Origin: Acidobacteriota bacterium | GTDB lineage: Bacteria > Acidobacteriota > Holophagae > Acanthopleuribacterales > Acanthopleuribacteraceae | Assembly (NCBI GenBank): GCA_020637335.1 | Contig: JACJWC010000015.1 | Span: 62,001-126,000 of the forward strand | DNA length: 64,000 nucleotides | Direction of reading: 5' to 3' | Shown here: piece after piece, positions 49,976 through 57,223 of the stretch | How the letters are laid out: each line of letters begins with the position of its first letter | How positions within the stretch are numbered: the stretch's first letter is position 1 | Translations under genes and position numbers: made by a program | The notes under the pieces: generated by a model | Database searches by the model: none | Seen by the model: only the letters and a program-made list of their open reading frames with translations | What the model was told of the DNA's origin: nothing

Positions 49976-50266
49976 ATGACATGGTATGAGCCGGATGACC
50001 CTTTACCCCGAGAACAATGTCCCTGTTGTGACTACATTTCGCTTCCTGAGCGCGGCGAATATTTAATTTGTCCCATTTGCTTTTGGGAAGATGATGGGCA
50101 AGATCTTGACGCTTTGGATATGGCGTCCGGACCCAATCATGGGTTAACCCTGCGGGAAAGTCGTGACAATTTTTTAAATTATGGCGCGTGTGATCGACGG
50201 ATGGTCAAACACGTCTTGTCGTCGAGTGAACTCGAGCATTTTGAGCATCGGCCAAGAACTATTTGA
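49976..50266 (+). CDS. CPCC cysteine-rich family protein
   Basis: A 96-residue protein from ATG 49976 (AGGAG upstream). CPCCDYISLPERGEYLICPICFWEDDGQD holds the CPCC motif and the second C-x2-C, forming a zinc-ribbon-like site. It is followed by GPNHGLTLRESRDNFLNYGACDRRM, the standard continuation of this family. Members are common among immunity genes of polymorphic toxins. It is intact but has no adjacent toxin. Confidence 0.85.
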   Translation: MTWYEPDDPLPREQCPCCDYISLPERGEYLICPICFWEDDGQDLDALDMASGPNHGLTLRESRDNFLNYGACDRRMVKHVLSSSELEHFEHRPRTI

Positions 50267-50317
50267 TTTTCTTGAAGTGGAGTTGGTTTTCAGTGGAGAC
50301 GAAGTTTGGGAGATGAA

Positions 50318-50476
50318 ATGAACGTTGGAGCGCAGATTCAGGGTTATATCGTGGCTCAGCCGGAAGCCAAACAACGGGACCTGCAAACGCTGCACGAGCT
50401 GGTTCTGAGTCTGATGCCGGACTGCCGGTTGTGGTTTTTGGATGGTCGCAACTCCAAACTGCTGAACCTAGGCTAG
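50318..50476 (+). pseudogene. DUF1801-type gene truncated by an R1 element
   Basis: A 52-codon frame MNVGAQIQGYIVAQPEAKQR, then DLQTLHELVLSLMPDCRLWF and LDGRNSKLLNLG. The first ~47 residues are the conserved start of DUF1801/YdhG-like proteins, which normally continue past the D-G-(K/R)-N-S segment for another 60 or more residues. Here the stop codon overlaps the first base of an R1 element at 50476. The gene has lost its 3' half at the repeat junction. Confidence 0.7.
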
Positions 50477-50590
50477 TTGCGCCCCTTCAGGGCGCCCCGG
50501 ATTTGGGGTGGCTTTTTCCTGGGCCTGCGGTTCGCTCGCAGCGCTCGCGCCCTTGACCCAGGCTATCCACGTTTCGACCTTTCAGGCCGC
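50476..50590 (+). repeat. R1 element (type copy)
   Basis: The clearest copy. GCGCCC-CTTCA-GGGCGC, then CCTGGGCCTGCGG ... CTTGACCCAGG, then GACC-TTTCA-GGCC. It begins at the stop codon of the truncated DUF1801 gene. Confidence 0.8.
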
Positions 50591-50595
50591 TTGAA

Positions 50596-50735
50596 TTAAA
50601 GGGATACGCCTACAAATTCATGGATCTTTCATTGTCCCGCGCTATTTGTCCTTCCCCAACCGCCTTCGGCTGGAGGTCCCAACACGTGACCTCCCCACCC
50701 GGAAAGACCAACCGATGTTCGTAAACCTCATCTGA
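50596..50735 (+). repeat. R5 repeat, copy b
   Basis: CCTTCCCCAACCGCCTTCGG, then TCCCAACACGTGACC and CCCGGAAAGACCAACC; it directly follows the R1 end hairpin, as in copies a and c. Confidence 0.65.
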
Positions 50736-50769
50736 AAAATGTGAAGTAAAAACCAGGACTTGACAGGTT

Positions 50770-51279
50770 TTATAGGAATGTCTGCGGTACTTCATCGGCT
50801 TTTTGGATGTGTCGATTGGCCTTGGGGACTAGGATTCCGTAGTAGAGGGCGGTTGAGAGCAGGGTGAATACGACGGTAGCACCGAGGTCCCACACGTCGA
50901 TCCGATGGGATTCGGAGGCGCTCAGCACCTCATACCCGATGAGACCGATAAAGGTCATCAGGATGATCTGGTGTGGCTTCATGTGGTCGGATCGGATCAT
51001 GGTTAAGAGCATGAAAATGGCGGTAACCGTTCCGAAGGAGTTTCCCAAGGTATCGGCGATGTGGTAATCGTTTATCCGGTTGGCGTAGATGTATGGCCGA
51101 TAAAAACTCCGCGCTACTTCGGTCAGAAAATAGGCGCTGATGCCAACGGCGAAGGTGCTTTTTTTGAGTGGCAGCCATTCACCCACCCGAATGAGGTGGT
51201 GACGAACGCCCCAGCCGATGAAGGGAATTAAAACAAAGGGCACAAAATTCGAATAGTGGAGTTCCATAGCGGCCCGCAT
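50770..51279 (-). CDS. Integral membrane protein of unknown function
   Basis: A 169-residue protein (ATG 51279 or 51267). Four or five membrane helices are visible: NFVPFVLIPFIGWGV, TFAVGISAYFLTEVA, ADTLGNSFGTVTAIFMLLTM, IILMTFIGLIGYEV and LGATVVFTLLSTALYYGIL. A conserved-looking YRPYIYANRINDYHIADTLGN loop lies between helices 2 and 3. This arrangement recalls VanZ-like or small YkvA-type membrane proteins, but no motif fixes a family. It is the only minus-strand gene among the small accessory genes except the transposase. Confidence 0.65.
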   Translation of the reverse strand: MRAAMELHYSNFVPFVLIPFIGWGVRHHLIRVGEWLPLKKSTFAVGISAYFLTEVARSFYRPYIYANRINDYHIADTLGNSFGTVTAIFMLLTMIRSDHMKPHQIILMTFIGLIGYEVLSASESHRIDVWDLGATVVFTLLSTALYYGILVPKANRHIQKADEVPQTFL

Positions 51280-51439
51280 CCCCTAAAAAAGCATAACATG
51301 AAGGGTGCTGTATCCCTCCCATCCGCCATCGATAACAAAGTCGGTGTGGTTGTCCAAGAAAACTGTCACTGTTCGGCAGGCCAGGCATAGGAAAAATCCG
51401 ACTTTTCCACTCATTGACGAAATCTGTAAAACCTTGAAA

Positions 51440-51685
51440 GGAACCACGAATGGACACGAAGACCCACGAATGCTGGGTGAATTGAATATACGGAGTTTAT
51501 GCTGCCAGTCGGAAATGAATCCGGCCGTTCCCCGCGGTCAAAAGACTTAAATCGAAGTCCGCATCCGCCCGGCCCCGAAGGGAGCCGAACAACAGAGGCC
51601 CCCAGTAAAGCGAGCGTCCGCGAGCGACTGGGGGAGGGGACGCGCGAACCACCAAGCCCACCAAAGTGCGCGCTCGCATTACCCC
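51440..51685 (+). repeat. R3 repeat, copy b
   Basis: Matches 40983-41227 over its whole length, including the CCCCCAGT/ACTGGGGG hairpin. Same orientation. Confidence 0.75.
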
Positions 51686-51726
51686 GCAGCCCACTTCAAC
51701 GATGATACGGCGTTCGTTCGGTCATA

Positions 51727-51905
51727 GACGGAGGTTGGAAAAACGTTTTGGAATGCGGCGACGTGTCGCCGCTTTCAGGGCGCTTCGGAGATGGGGTGGG
51801 TAGACGGTCTCTTTTAACCAACGGGAGCCCTTTAGGGCGGTTGAGCATTGGTTTCTAATCCAACCTGGGGTTTGGGATGGCTACCCAATTTTTCATTTTT
51901 GTTTC
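51727..51905 (+). repeat. Chimeric R1-like/R2 partial repeat
   Basis: 51727-51790 matches 46325-46390. From 51795 (GGGGTGGGTAGACGG) it matches R2 from its left hairpin inward, with many changes, ending near 51905. The right arm is lost. From here to 52130 no gene is seen. Confidence 0.6.
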
Positions 51906-52130
51906 TCAACTCGACCGGGTATAAGGGTTCATTGATCACATTTTTCGAATCTGGTGAAGCGACGAAATTCGGCAAGAGTTGTACACTGGAGGATGGATTG
52001 CGAAGTAGATACGAATCGTTAACGGAGGGTAAGTTAATAACATGTTCGTGTTTCGTGCCTTAAATATCCTTTTTTATCAGGAGTTTTGCCTTTGAGCTTT
52101 TCGCATAAGGCGTTTGCTTTCTCCTGACAG

Positions 52131-52604
52131 ATGTTTGAAGTTGGGTTGGCGCACCTTCTTGACCAAGCCCTTGTGCAGAATAACGCTGTCGGTCTTGAAG
52201 CCTTCATCAACGCAAATCTTGATTCCTGTTCGAGCCCCTACGACGGTAGGGTTCTTGGTTCCGACTGGAAGAAACTTCTTGAATTGGGCACAACCCAAGA
52301 AATTGGGGACTTTGCGCTGACCAGATACTACGACCCAAAGGAAGACTTCGGCCTTGGTGAATCCTGGCCGGATTTGGAGGCTTGGCTGCCAATTCCGATG
52401 CGCGCGGCTCTGCTTGGGATAGCCATTGGACCAGCAGAGAATTTATTTGATCCAGGCCGTCAAGGTAGTTACATCCAATCGCCAGCGCTGGTTCGAGAAA
52501 GTGCCTCAGTGCTCGGTAGCCTTGACGTTCCTGTTTTGCAGGCGTTTCAGCGTCAATTGGTCAGGGTTGCAGCGTCTGGCCAGGGAATTTATGTTACCTT
52601 CTGA
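52131..52604 (+). CDS. Unknown protein in the accessory region
   Basis: A 157-residue soluble protein. ALVQNNAVGLEAFINANLDSC, GSDWKKLLELGTTQEIGDFALTRYYDPKEDFGLGESW and LEAWLPIPMRAALLGIAIGPAENLFDPGRQGSYIQS; the last block looks structured and conserved. I recognise no domain. No clear ribosome-binding site precedes the ATG. Flanked left by a partial R2 and right by R1, as for the other single-gene cargos. The gap 52605-52890 shows nothing. Confidence 0.55.
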   Translation: MFEVGLAHLLDQALVQNNAVGLEAFINANLDSCSSPYDGRVLGSDWKKLLELGTTQEIGDFALTRYYDPKEDFGLGESWPDLEAWLPIPMRAALLGIAIGPAENLFDPGRQGSYIQSPALVRESASVLGSLDVPVLQAFQRQLVRVAASGQGIYVTF

Positions 52605-52890
52605 TCGGGCCCGGTTGTTAGTGTCAAGCTGAACGACCCTGCAAAATTTTGCCCGACAACTTTTCAGCTCAAAAGTGGCTTGATTCCATAAATACCCGAA
52701 GACCCACAAAATCTGATGAGAAAGAGGTTGTGGCTTGGATTATCCATCAACCTTAATACTTCGCCTCGTCAATAGAACCCCTCCATGATCTTGGAATTGC
52801 TGAGGATAAAAGCAGGATTGATTTTTAATACCATGTGCATTGGGGATGAAAACTTGGTTTTTTTGGGATAATGTAACGCCCATTTTTTTG

Positions 52891-53005
52891 GTTGCGCCCC
52901 TTCAGGGCGCCCCGAATCTTGTTGGGGTTGTTAACCCAGGCCTGCGTTGGCTCGCCAGGCTCGCCACCTTGGCCTGGGCTTTGAAAATGACGGCCTTTCA
53001 GGCCT
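52891..53005 (+). repeat. R1 element (CCCAGG/CCTGGG variant)
   Basis: Outer hairpin identical to the type copy. The central stem is CCCAGG...CCTGGG, a compensatory change from CCTGGG/CCCAGG. End hairpin GGCCTTTCAGGCC. Confidence 0.78.
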
Positions 53006-53159
53006 AAAACGTAGCTAAACATGTGAGTTTTCGGTCAATTAGCGGTATCTTTAGGGCTTTGGTGGGTTCTGGAATCTGGGGAGTGCATATGAAATACACT
53101 GCTGAATTTTTAAGATCCAAAGGCTTGCAATCGCAAAGCGAAATTTGAGTCAATCAAAT

Positions 53160-53273
53160 GCGGCCTGAAGGGCCGCAATGTGAATAGCCCGGGTCAAGAA
53201 CCGTAGCGCAGCGTAGGTTCGCAGGCCCGGGTTAAGTCCACCATGATTCCGGGGCGCCCTGACAGGGCGCAAC
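53160..53273 (-). repeat. R1 element on the left of the transposase
   Basis: Minus orientation; GGCCTGAAGGGCC end, CCCGGG central stem, GCGCCCTGACAGGGCGC outer hairpin, 20 bases from the transposase stop. Confidence 0.75.
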
Positions 53274-53293
53274 TTCATCGCATCCTGATCCCA

Positions 53294-53743
53294 TCAATCC
53301 CACAGATAACGTTCATCGTATGCGACACCGTTTTTTTCCAGGAGACGTAAATACTCTGTTTCAAAATCCTCATGCGCATGATGCTGCTCTTGATCGGCAA
53401 TGTATTTTTTGACAGCCGGAACATGAGAGGCACTTACGCTAAAACAACCGTAGCCAGGTTGCCAATAGAATCGCTCAAGACCTTGCTCTTTCACCCATTT
53501 AGAACTGTCTTCCTTGATTTCGCCAATCAAATCCGGAGGCAAGATCGTTTTCCCCATTCCCAGCAAGAGATGGGCGTGATCCACATATCCATTCACAATG
53601 ATAGGTAGATAGCCTTGGCCCTTACAGGCAGAAAACAGGTAGGCAAATAATCGGTGTCGGAGATCAAAATCCTGGAGGTAAGCGCGTCGCTTCTTGGTTG
53701 AAAAGACGACATGCAGGTAGACCTGAAACAGAGATTGCGACAT
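53294..53743 (-). CDS. REP-associated/IS200-like tyrosine (HUH) transposase
   Basis: A 149-residue Y1 transposase. The HUH motif is DHAHLLLG (residues ~55-62), preceded by the beta strand YLPIIVNGYV. The catalytic Tyr is in VPAVKKYIADQEQHH (about 114). The N-terminal FQVYLHVVFSTKKRRAYL is typical of TnpA/RAYT proteins. R1 elements lie on both sides in inverted orientation (53160-53273 minus, 53839-53952 plus), the arrangement expected of a transposase domesticated to mobilise hairpin repeats. The gene looks intact. Confidence 0.92.
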   Translation of the reverse strand: MSQSLFQVYLHVVFSTKKRRAYLQDFDLRHRLFAYLFSACKGQGYLPIIVNGYVDHAHLLLGMGKTILPPDLIGEIKEDSSKWVKEQGLERFYWQPGYGCFSVSASHVPAVKKYIADQEQHHAHEDFETEYLRLLEKNGVAYDERYLWD

Positions 53744-53838
53744 TTCGAACTCCTAAAAAATCAATTGTTTTCGAATTTTAGCAAAATTTAGTGAAATCAG
53801 AATTTTTTCATTTGCAACTTTCAAAAGCGGAGTGAAGG

Positions 53839-53952
53839 GTTGCGCCCCTTCAGGGCGCCACGGATTTGGGGTGGCTTTTTCCTGGGCCTGCGGTTCGCTC
53901 GCAGCGCTCGCGACCTTGACCCAGGCTATTCACGTTTCGGCCTTTCAGGCCG
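53839..53952 (+). repeat. R1 element on the right of the transposase
   Basis: Plus orientation, 96 bases beyond the transposase start, nearly identical to the type copy at 50476-50590. GCGCCCCTTCAGGGCGC, CCTGGG/CCCAGG and CGGCCTTTCAGGCCG. Confidence 0.8.
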
Positions 53953-54001
53953 AATACCCACAGCGAATGGTTCGTGGCAACCAGGTGTTTGGCGTTGCCA
54001 G

Positions 54002-54121
54002 CGTTGGATTGAGATGTTGGCCATCATCGGGCTGGGTCCAGAACACGCGCTGGCGAGAATTCTTTCCTCCGCCTCCGCCTCGCATGACAATGCGACGGTT
54101 GTGATTGGGATAGTTGATTAG
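54002..54121 (+). pseudogene. Possible PP2C-type phosphatase C-terminal remnant
   Basis: About 39 codons ending at TAG 54119-54121: LGPEHALARILSSASASHDN then ATVVIGIVD. The A-x-x-x-x-S-x-D-N-A-T-V-V pattern is the characteristic last strand of PP2C phosphatases. Upstream the frame runs into the R1 element, so only the tail is left. Confidence 0.5.
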
Positions 54122-54135
54122 AGGCGGTCGGTTTT

Positions 54136-54248
54136 TTGGCCTGAAAGGTCAAGATTTTCAGAGCCCAGGTCAAGAACCGGAGCTTGCGTAGGTTCGCAGG
54201 CCTGGGAAGGGGATGCCGCAATTCTTGGGAGCCCTGTAAGGGCGCGAT
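54136..54248 (-). repeat. R1 element (divergent)
   Basis: Minus orientation; GGCCTGAAAGGTC end hairpin, CCCAGG...CCTGGG stem, outer hairpin GCCCTGTAAGGGCGC. Confidence 0.7.
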
Positions 54249-54302
54249 TGCGGATGTGTCCGTGGGGTGAGGCCTGCAGCCGATCTGTTTCGGCGTTGGT
54301 CT

Positions 54303-54417
54303 GTTGCGCCCCTTCAGGGCGCCCCGAATCTTGTTGGGGTCGTAAACCCAGGCCTGCGTTGGCTCGCCGTACTCGCCAACTTGGCCTGGGCTTTGAAAAT
54401 GGCTGCCTTTCAGGCCT
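54303..54417 (+). repeat. R1 element (CCCAGG/CCTGGG variant)
   Basis: Nearly identical to 52891-53005. Only 55 bases separate it from the inverted copy at 54136-54248, forming an inverted pair. Confidence 0.78.
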
Positions 54418-54510
54418 GGGTTGTGGGATTGGTTTGGAACCAGTTACACGATTGAGGTCCGGATGGCATAATTGACCTACTACCCATCCTAATTGGAGGA
54501 ATATTCCAGT

Positions 54511-54849
54511 ATGAATTTCCCGCTTGATGATGATGGTCATGTTTTGCGGCGGATGGCTGAACACGGTTTTGACTTTACGGTACCTGCAATCATCGATTTC
54601 AATATCGATTTTGACCATTGGCCCTTATCCGACGCTGAAATGGCGCGCATAAGAGGCGCTTTTCCCAATGCAGGCGCGATTGATCCCGATGAGGAAGATC
54701 TTGAGATGGGAAACCAACTTGGCTATGTCGCGTTTCAAGTTCGGGCATTGGTTACCCATGAATTGGTGGTCAAGATTCAGCAACGGGCCTCCGTTTTGAC
54801 CAAAGACATTGGTGGGGTTTGCGAGTCTTGGGGTGTTTGGCAGAAATGA
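54511..54849 (+). CDS. RraB-like (ribonuclease E inhibitor family) protein
   Basis: A 112-residue acidic protein from ATG 54511, GGAGGA 10 bases upstream. DDDGHVLRRMAEHGFDFTVPAIIDFNIDF is the hallmark opening of the RraB domain, and the rest (LGYVAFQVRALVTHELVVKIQQRASVLTKDIGG) fits. In proteobacteria RraB binds RNase E; as a solitary acidic protein next to a DMP19-like gene it may serve as an immunity or mimic protein instead. It overlaps the following gene by 4 bases (ATGA). Confidence 0.78.
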   Translation: MNFPLDDDGHVLRRMAEHGFDFTVPAIIDFNIDFDHWPLSDAEMARIRGAFPNAGAIDPDEEDLEMGNQLGYVAFQVRALVTHELVVKIQQRASVLTKDIGGVCESWGVWQK

Positions 54850-55406
54850 TGGGGCAGCCTAATTCCAATACGCCAAGGTTCACAGATGTTGATCAAATCC
54901 TCCAAGCCTTGAATATTCGCGTTTTTGAAGAACCTTTCCTGAGCGTTCGGGATGAGGATGGGTATCCAAACCTCAAAAACCCGCTACATCTAGTGGTTCT
55001 TCTGATTGATTGTGATACGGAATCCAGCATGAACGGCATTCTTGGGTTTTTGGAGAATTCTACCGGCCAGCACTTAAGAAAAACCATTGAGGCACTTGAT
55101 TTGATTGGTGCAACCAGATCGGCTGATGTTCTGCGTGGCCTCTGGGAATTGATGGAATCCCACTCCATTACATGGGAACGGTTGCGTCGGGACTTCGAAA
55201 ATCATGAAATGCATGAATTGACCTCATTCTCAACGCTTCATGGCGGTGAGGTCGATGACTTCACAGATGAGGTTCAAAGACGTTTTGCGGGTTTCAATTT
55301 GTTTTTTTCGCCAAATGACCTTGAGGATGATTATTCACTTCTCAAGCGGTATTTGGAGCCGCGTTTCGACCAACTCTTCAATTTAATGAGCCAATACGAA
55401 TCCTGA
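54846..55406 (+). CDS. Divergent DMP19/DUF4375-like protein
   Basis: A 186-residue protein, translationally coupled to the RraB-like gene. HLVVLLIDCDTESSMNGILGFLENSTGQHLRKTIEALDLIGATRSADVLRGLWELME is the DMP19-type core (short loop, N-G-x-x-x-x-L/F-E-N, then A-L-x-x-I-G-A). The C-terminal half (DDFTDEVQRRFAGFNLFFSPNDLEDDYSLLKRYLE) is acidic. It is the second family member in the region after 40479-40943, though the two are clearly different. Confidence 0.78.
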   Translation: MMGQPNSNTPRFTDVDQILQALNIRVFEEPFLSVRDEDGYPNLKNPLHLVVLLIDCDTESSMNGILGFLENSTGQHLRKTIEALDLIGATRSADVLRGLWELMESHSITWERLRRDFENHEMHELTSFSTLHGGEVDDFTDEVQRRFAGFNLFFSPNDLEDDYSLLKRYLEPRFDQLFNLMSQYES

Positions 55407-55413
55407 GGTGTTT

Positions 55414-55529
55414 GTTGCGCCCCTTCAGGGCTCCCCGAGCTCTGCTTAGGTCATCACCCAGGCCTGCGGTCGGTTCGCTGCGCTCACCGGCCTTTGCCTG
55501 GGCTTTGAAAATGGCGGCCTTTCAGGCCT
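55414..55529 (+). repeat. R1 element
   Basis: Outer hairpin with one mismatch (GCGCCCCTTCAGGGCTC), CCCAGG...CCTGGG stem, GCGGCCTTTCAGGCC. It starts 7 bases after the DMP19 stop. Last full R1 copy in the window. Confidence 0.75.
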
Positions 55530-55577
55530 TATCTTTTGGGCTTTGTTTTTTCTGAATTTGGGTGGGTTGGGGTTGGA

Positions 55578-56933
55578 ATGGTTTTTGCCCTGGGTTTGCC
55601 ACTTTTTTTGTGGGGGTGGGCTTTGCGTTGGTTGGTGTTTTGGTGTGTGGCGGGTTGGAGTTGGGCGCAGGGGCCGGTTGCTTTGACGGCCAGTGGTTAT
55701 GTGACCGATGACTCACATCCGCGCTATCCGGGCGACTTTCGGACCTATCCATTGACCGTACGCCTCCAGATTCATGCCGACCTTGCCGCTGCCATCCTGG
55801 AGTTTGAAAGTGGCGACGGTGCTGAGAAAGAGGTCGATCGCTACTTTTTCAGTCAGGGCCTGGTTTATCAGGTGGATGGGGAGGGCCGCGCCAAAGCGCC
55901 GGGCACCCTGGGCGATTTGGCGCCCAGTACCTTGGCCCTGATCCATCCCGCACTCCGCGATTTGGTCCTGGCCGCCGCACCGGAAAATGTGCTGGTGCTC
56001 AACGAGGAGCAGCAGGTGTTTTCTTGTAATAATGCGCTGTGGGTCTGGCATCCGCAAGAGAACACGGCGACCCGTCGCATTTTCAGCGATGTGCTGGGCG
56101 ATGGTGAGGAGACGATTGTGTATCCAACCCCAACAGATGCTGCTCAGAAGGTGACGGTTCGCCGCCGCGGTCGCGACATCGCCAGCTTCCAATTTGAGGC
56201 GGCCAAACCCTGTCCTGCCTTTGAATTACCACCCAACCTTTATCCCAACGAACCCCGTGTGATTACCGTCGATGATATTCATTTCACCGAACAGGCGCCG
56301 CACGTGTTTACTCTGGACCTGGCCCGCATCAATACCCGGGTTTGGGTCGCGGAATTTGAATCGTTTCTGGTGGTTTTGGAAGGGGCCTATTCCAGTCAGA
56401 ATTGCGCATTATTGGCCGATCAGATTGAGGCCAAGTTTAAGAAGCCGGTTCGGTATTTTGCGTTCAGCCACTTGCACGGTCAGTATATCGGTGGGGTACG
56501 CGCCTGGGTCGATCGCGGCGTCACTGTCTTGGCTCCGGCGTCAACCCAGCCGTTGGTGGCCCAAGCCGTTGCCGCCTCTTTTCGGTCACGGCCAGATCGT
56601 TTGGAGAAATCGCCCAAAGGCCTGCAGTTTGAAGCCGTTCAGAAGATGAAAGTGATTGAAGATAAACAGCTTCGGCTGGAATTGCACAACATCGATTCCG
56701 ACCACACAAAAGACTATCTGATCTTTTATTTCCCCCAATCCAAGATCCTGGGCACGGGCGATTTGCTGTTTTATCGGCCGGGCCAACCGTTAAAAGGCCG
56801 TTCCAAAAAGCTCTGTGCCACCGTTCAAAGCCTCGGTCTGCAGGTCGATCGCTTCATTTGTACCTGGCCGCTCAGCGGGTACGGCACCCAGAACATCGTT
56901 AACCATGAGGAGATGGAAAAAGCCTGTCAATAA
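55578..56933 (+). CDS. Exported metallo-beta-lactamase-fold protein with degenerate metal motif
   Basis: About 451 residues from ATG 55578, with a signal peptide (LPLFLWGWALRWLVFWCVAGWSWAQ). An N-terminal beta-rich domain of ~230 residues precedes an MBL-like domain: VVLEGAYSSQNCALLADQIEAKFKKPVRYFAFSHLHGQYIGG. The normal HxHxDH motif is here H-L-H-G-Q-Y, so the Asp and third His are lost, although IDSDHTKDYLIFYFPQSKILGTGDLL keeps the later His and Asp-containing strands. It is therefore probably a one-metal or non-catalytic relative of periplasmic MBL hydrolases. Substrate unknown. Confidence 0.75.
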   Translation: MVFALGLPLFLWGWALRWLVFWCVAGWSWAQGPVALTASGYVTDDSHPRYPGDFRTYPLTVRLQIHADLAAAILEFESGDGAEKEVDRYFFSQGLVYQVDGEGRAKAPGTLGDLAPSTLALIHPALRDLVLAAAPENVLVLNEEQQVFSCNNALWVWHPQENTATRRIFSDVLGDGEETIVYPTPTDAAQKVTVRRRGRDIASFQFEAAKPCPAFELPPNLYPNEPRVITVDDIHFTEQAPHVFTLDLARINTRVWVAEFESFLVVLEGAYSSQNCALLADQIEAKFKKPVRYFAFSHLHGQYIGGVRAWVDRGVTVLAPASTQPLVAQAVAASFRSRPDRLEKSPKGLQFEAVQKMKVIEDKQLRLELHNIDSDHTKDYLIFYFPQSKILGTGDLLFYRPGQPLKGRSKKLCATVQSLGLQVDRFICTWPLSGYGTQNIVNHEEMEKACQ

Positions 56934-56956
56934 AACTTGTCTCGCCCTGGCATAGG

Positions 56957-56970
56957 TTGACAGCTGTCAA
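56957..56970. promoter_or_regulatory. Perfect palindrome upstream of a truncated small frame
   Basis: TTGACAGCTGTCAA, 14 bases, perfectly symmetric. It is followed 13 bases later by GAGGAGGG and ATG 56991 (MKKEVMRYREIFGFI...). The frame enters R5 copy c after about 17 codons, so a regulator-controlled gene may once have started here. Confidence 0.45.
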
Positions 56971-57041
56971 ATCGAAAGAGGAGGGTCAGGATGAAAAAAG
57001 AAGTGATGCGCTACCGTGAAATATTTGGTTTTATTGCATTT

Positions 57042-57175
57042 ACACGGCCCTTCAGGCCGGTTAAATGTATTGAATTTGCCTGGCCAAAGCGTTTTTTTTT
57101 TTATGGAACCTTCCCAACCGCCTACCGCTGGAGGAACCCACACGCGATCTCCGCTAAAAACCAGCCAATCCTCCG
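57042..57175 (+). repeat. R5 repeat, copy c
   Basis: CGGCCCTTCAGGCCGG hairpin, a T run, CCTTCCCAACCGCCT, stem, ACCCACACGCGATC. More divergent than copies a and b. Confidence 0.55.
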
Positions 57176-57223
57176 TAATTCCCATCTCAAAACCGACAAC
57201 TTTAATCCAGGACTTGTCCAGTC

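Noticed and set aside
35612..55529. R1 elements as integron attC sites and the small-gene array as an integron
   Set aside because: R1 copies lie in both orientations, lack the conserved GTTRRRY/RYYYAAC core pairs, and no integrase gene is seen. The transposase-linked repeat explanation fits better.
35612..55529. CRISPR array
   Set aside because: Repeats are ~116 bp, widely and irregularly spaced with genes between them, and no cas gene is present.
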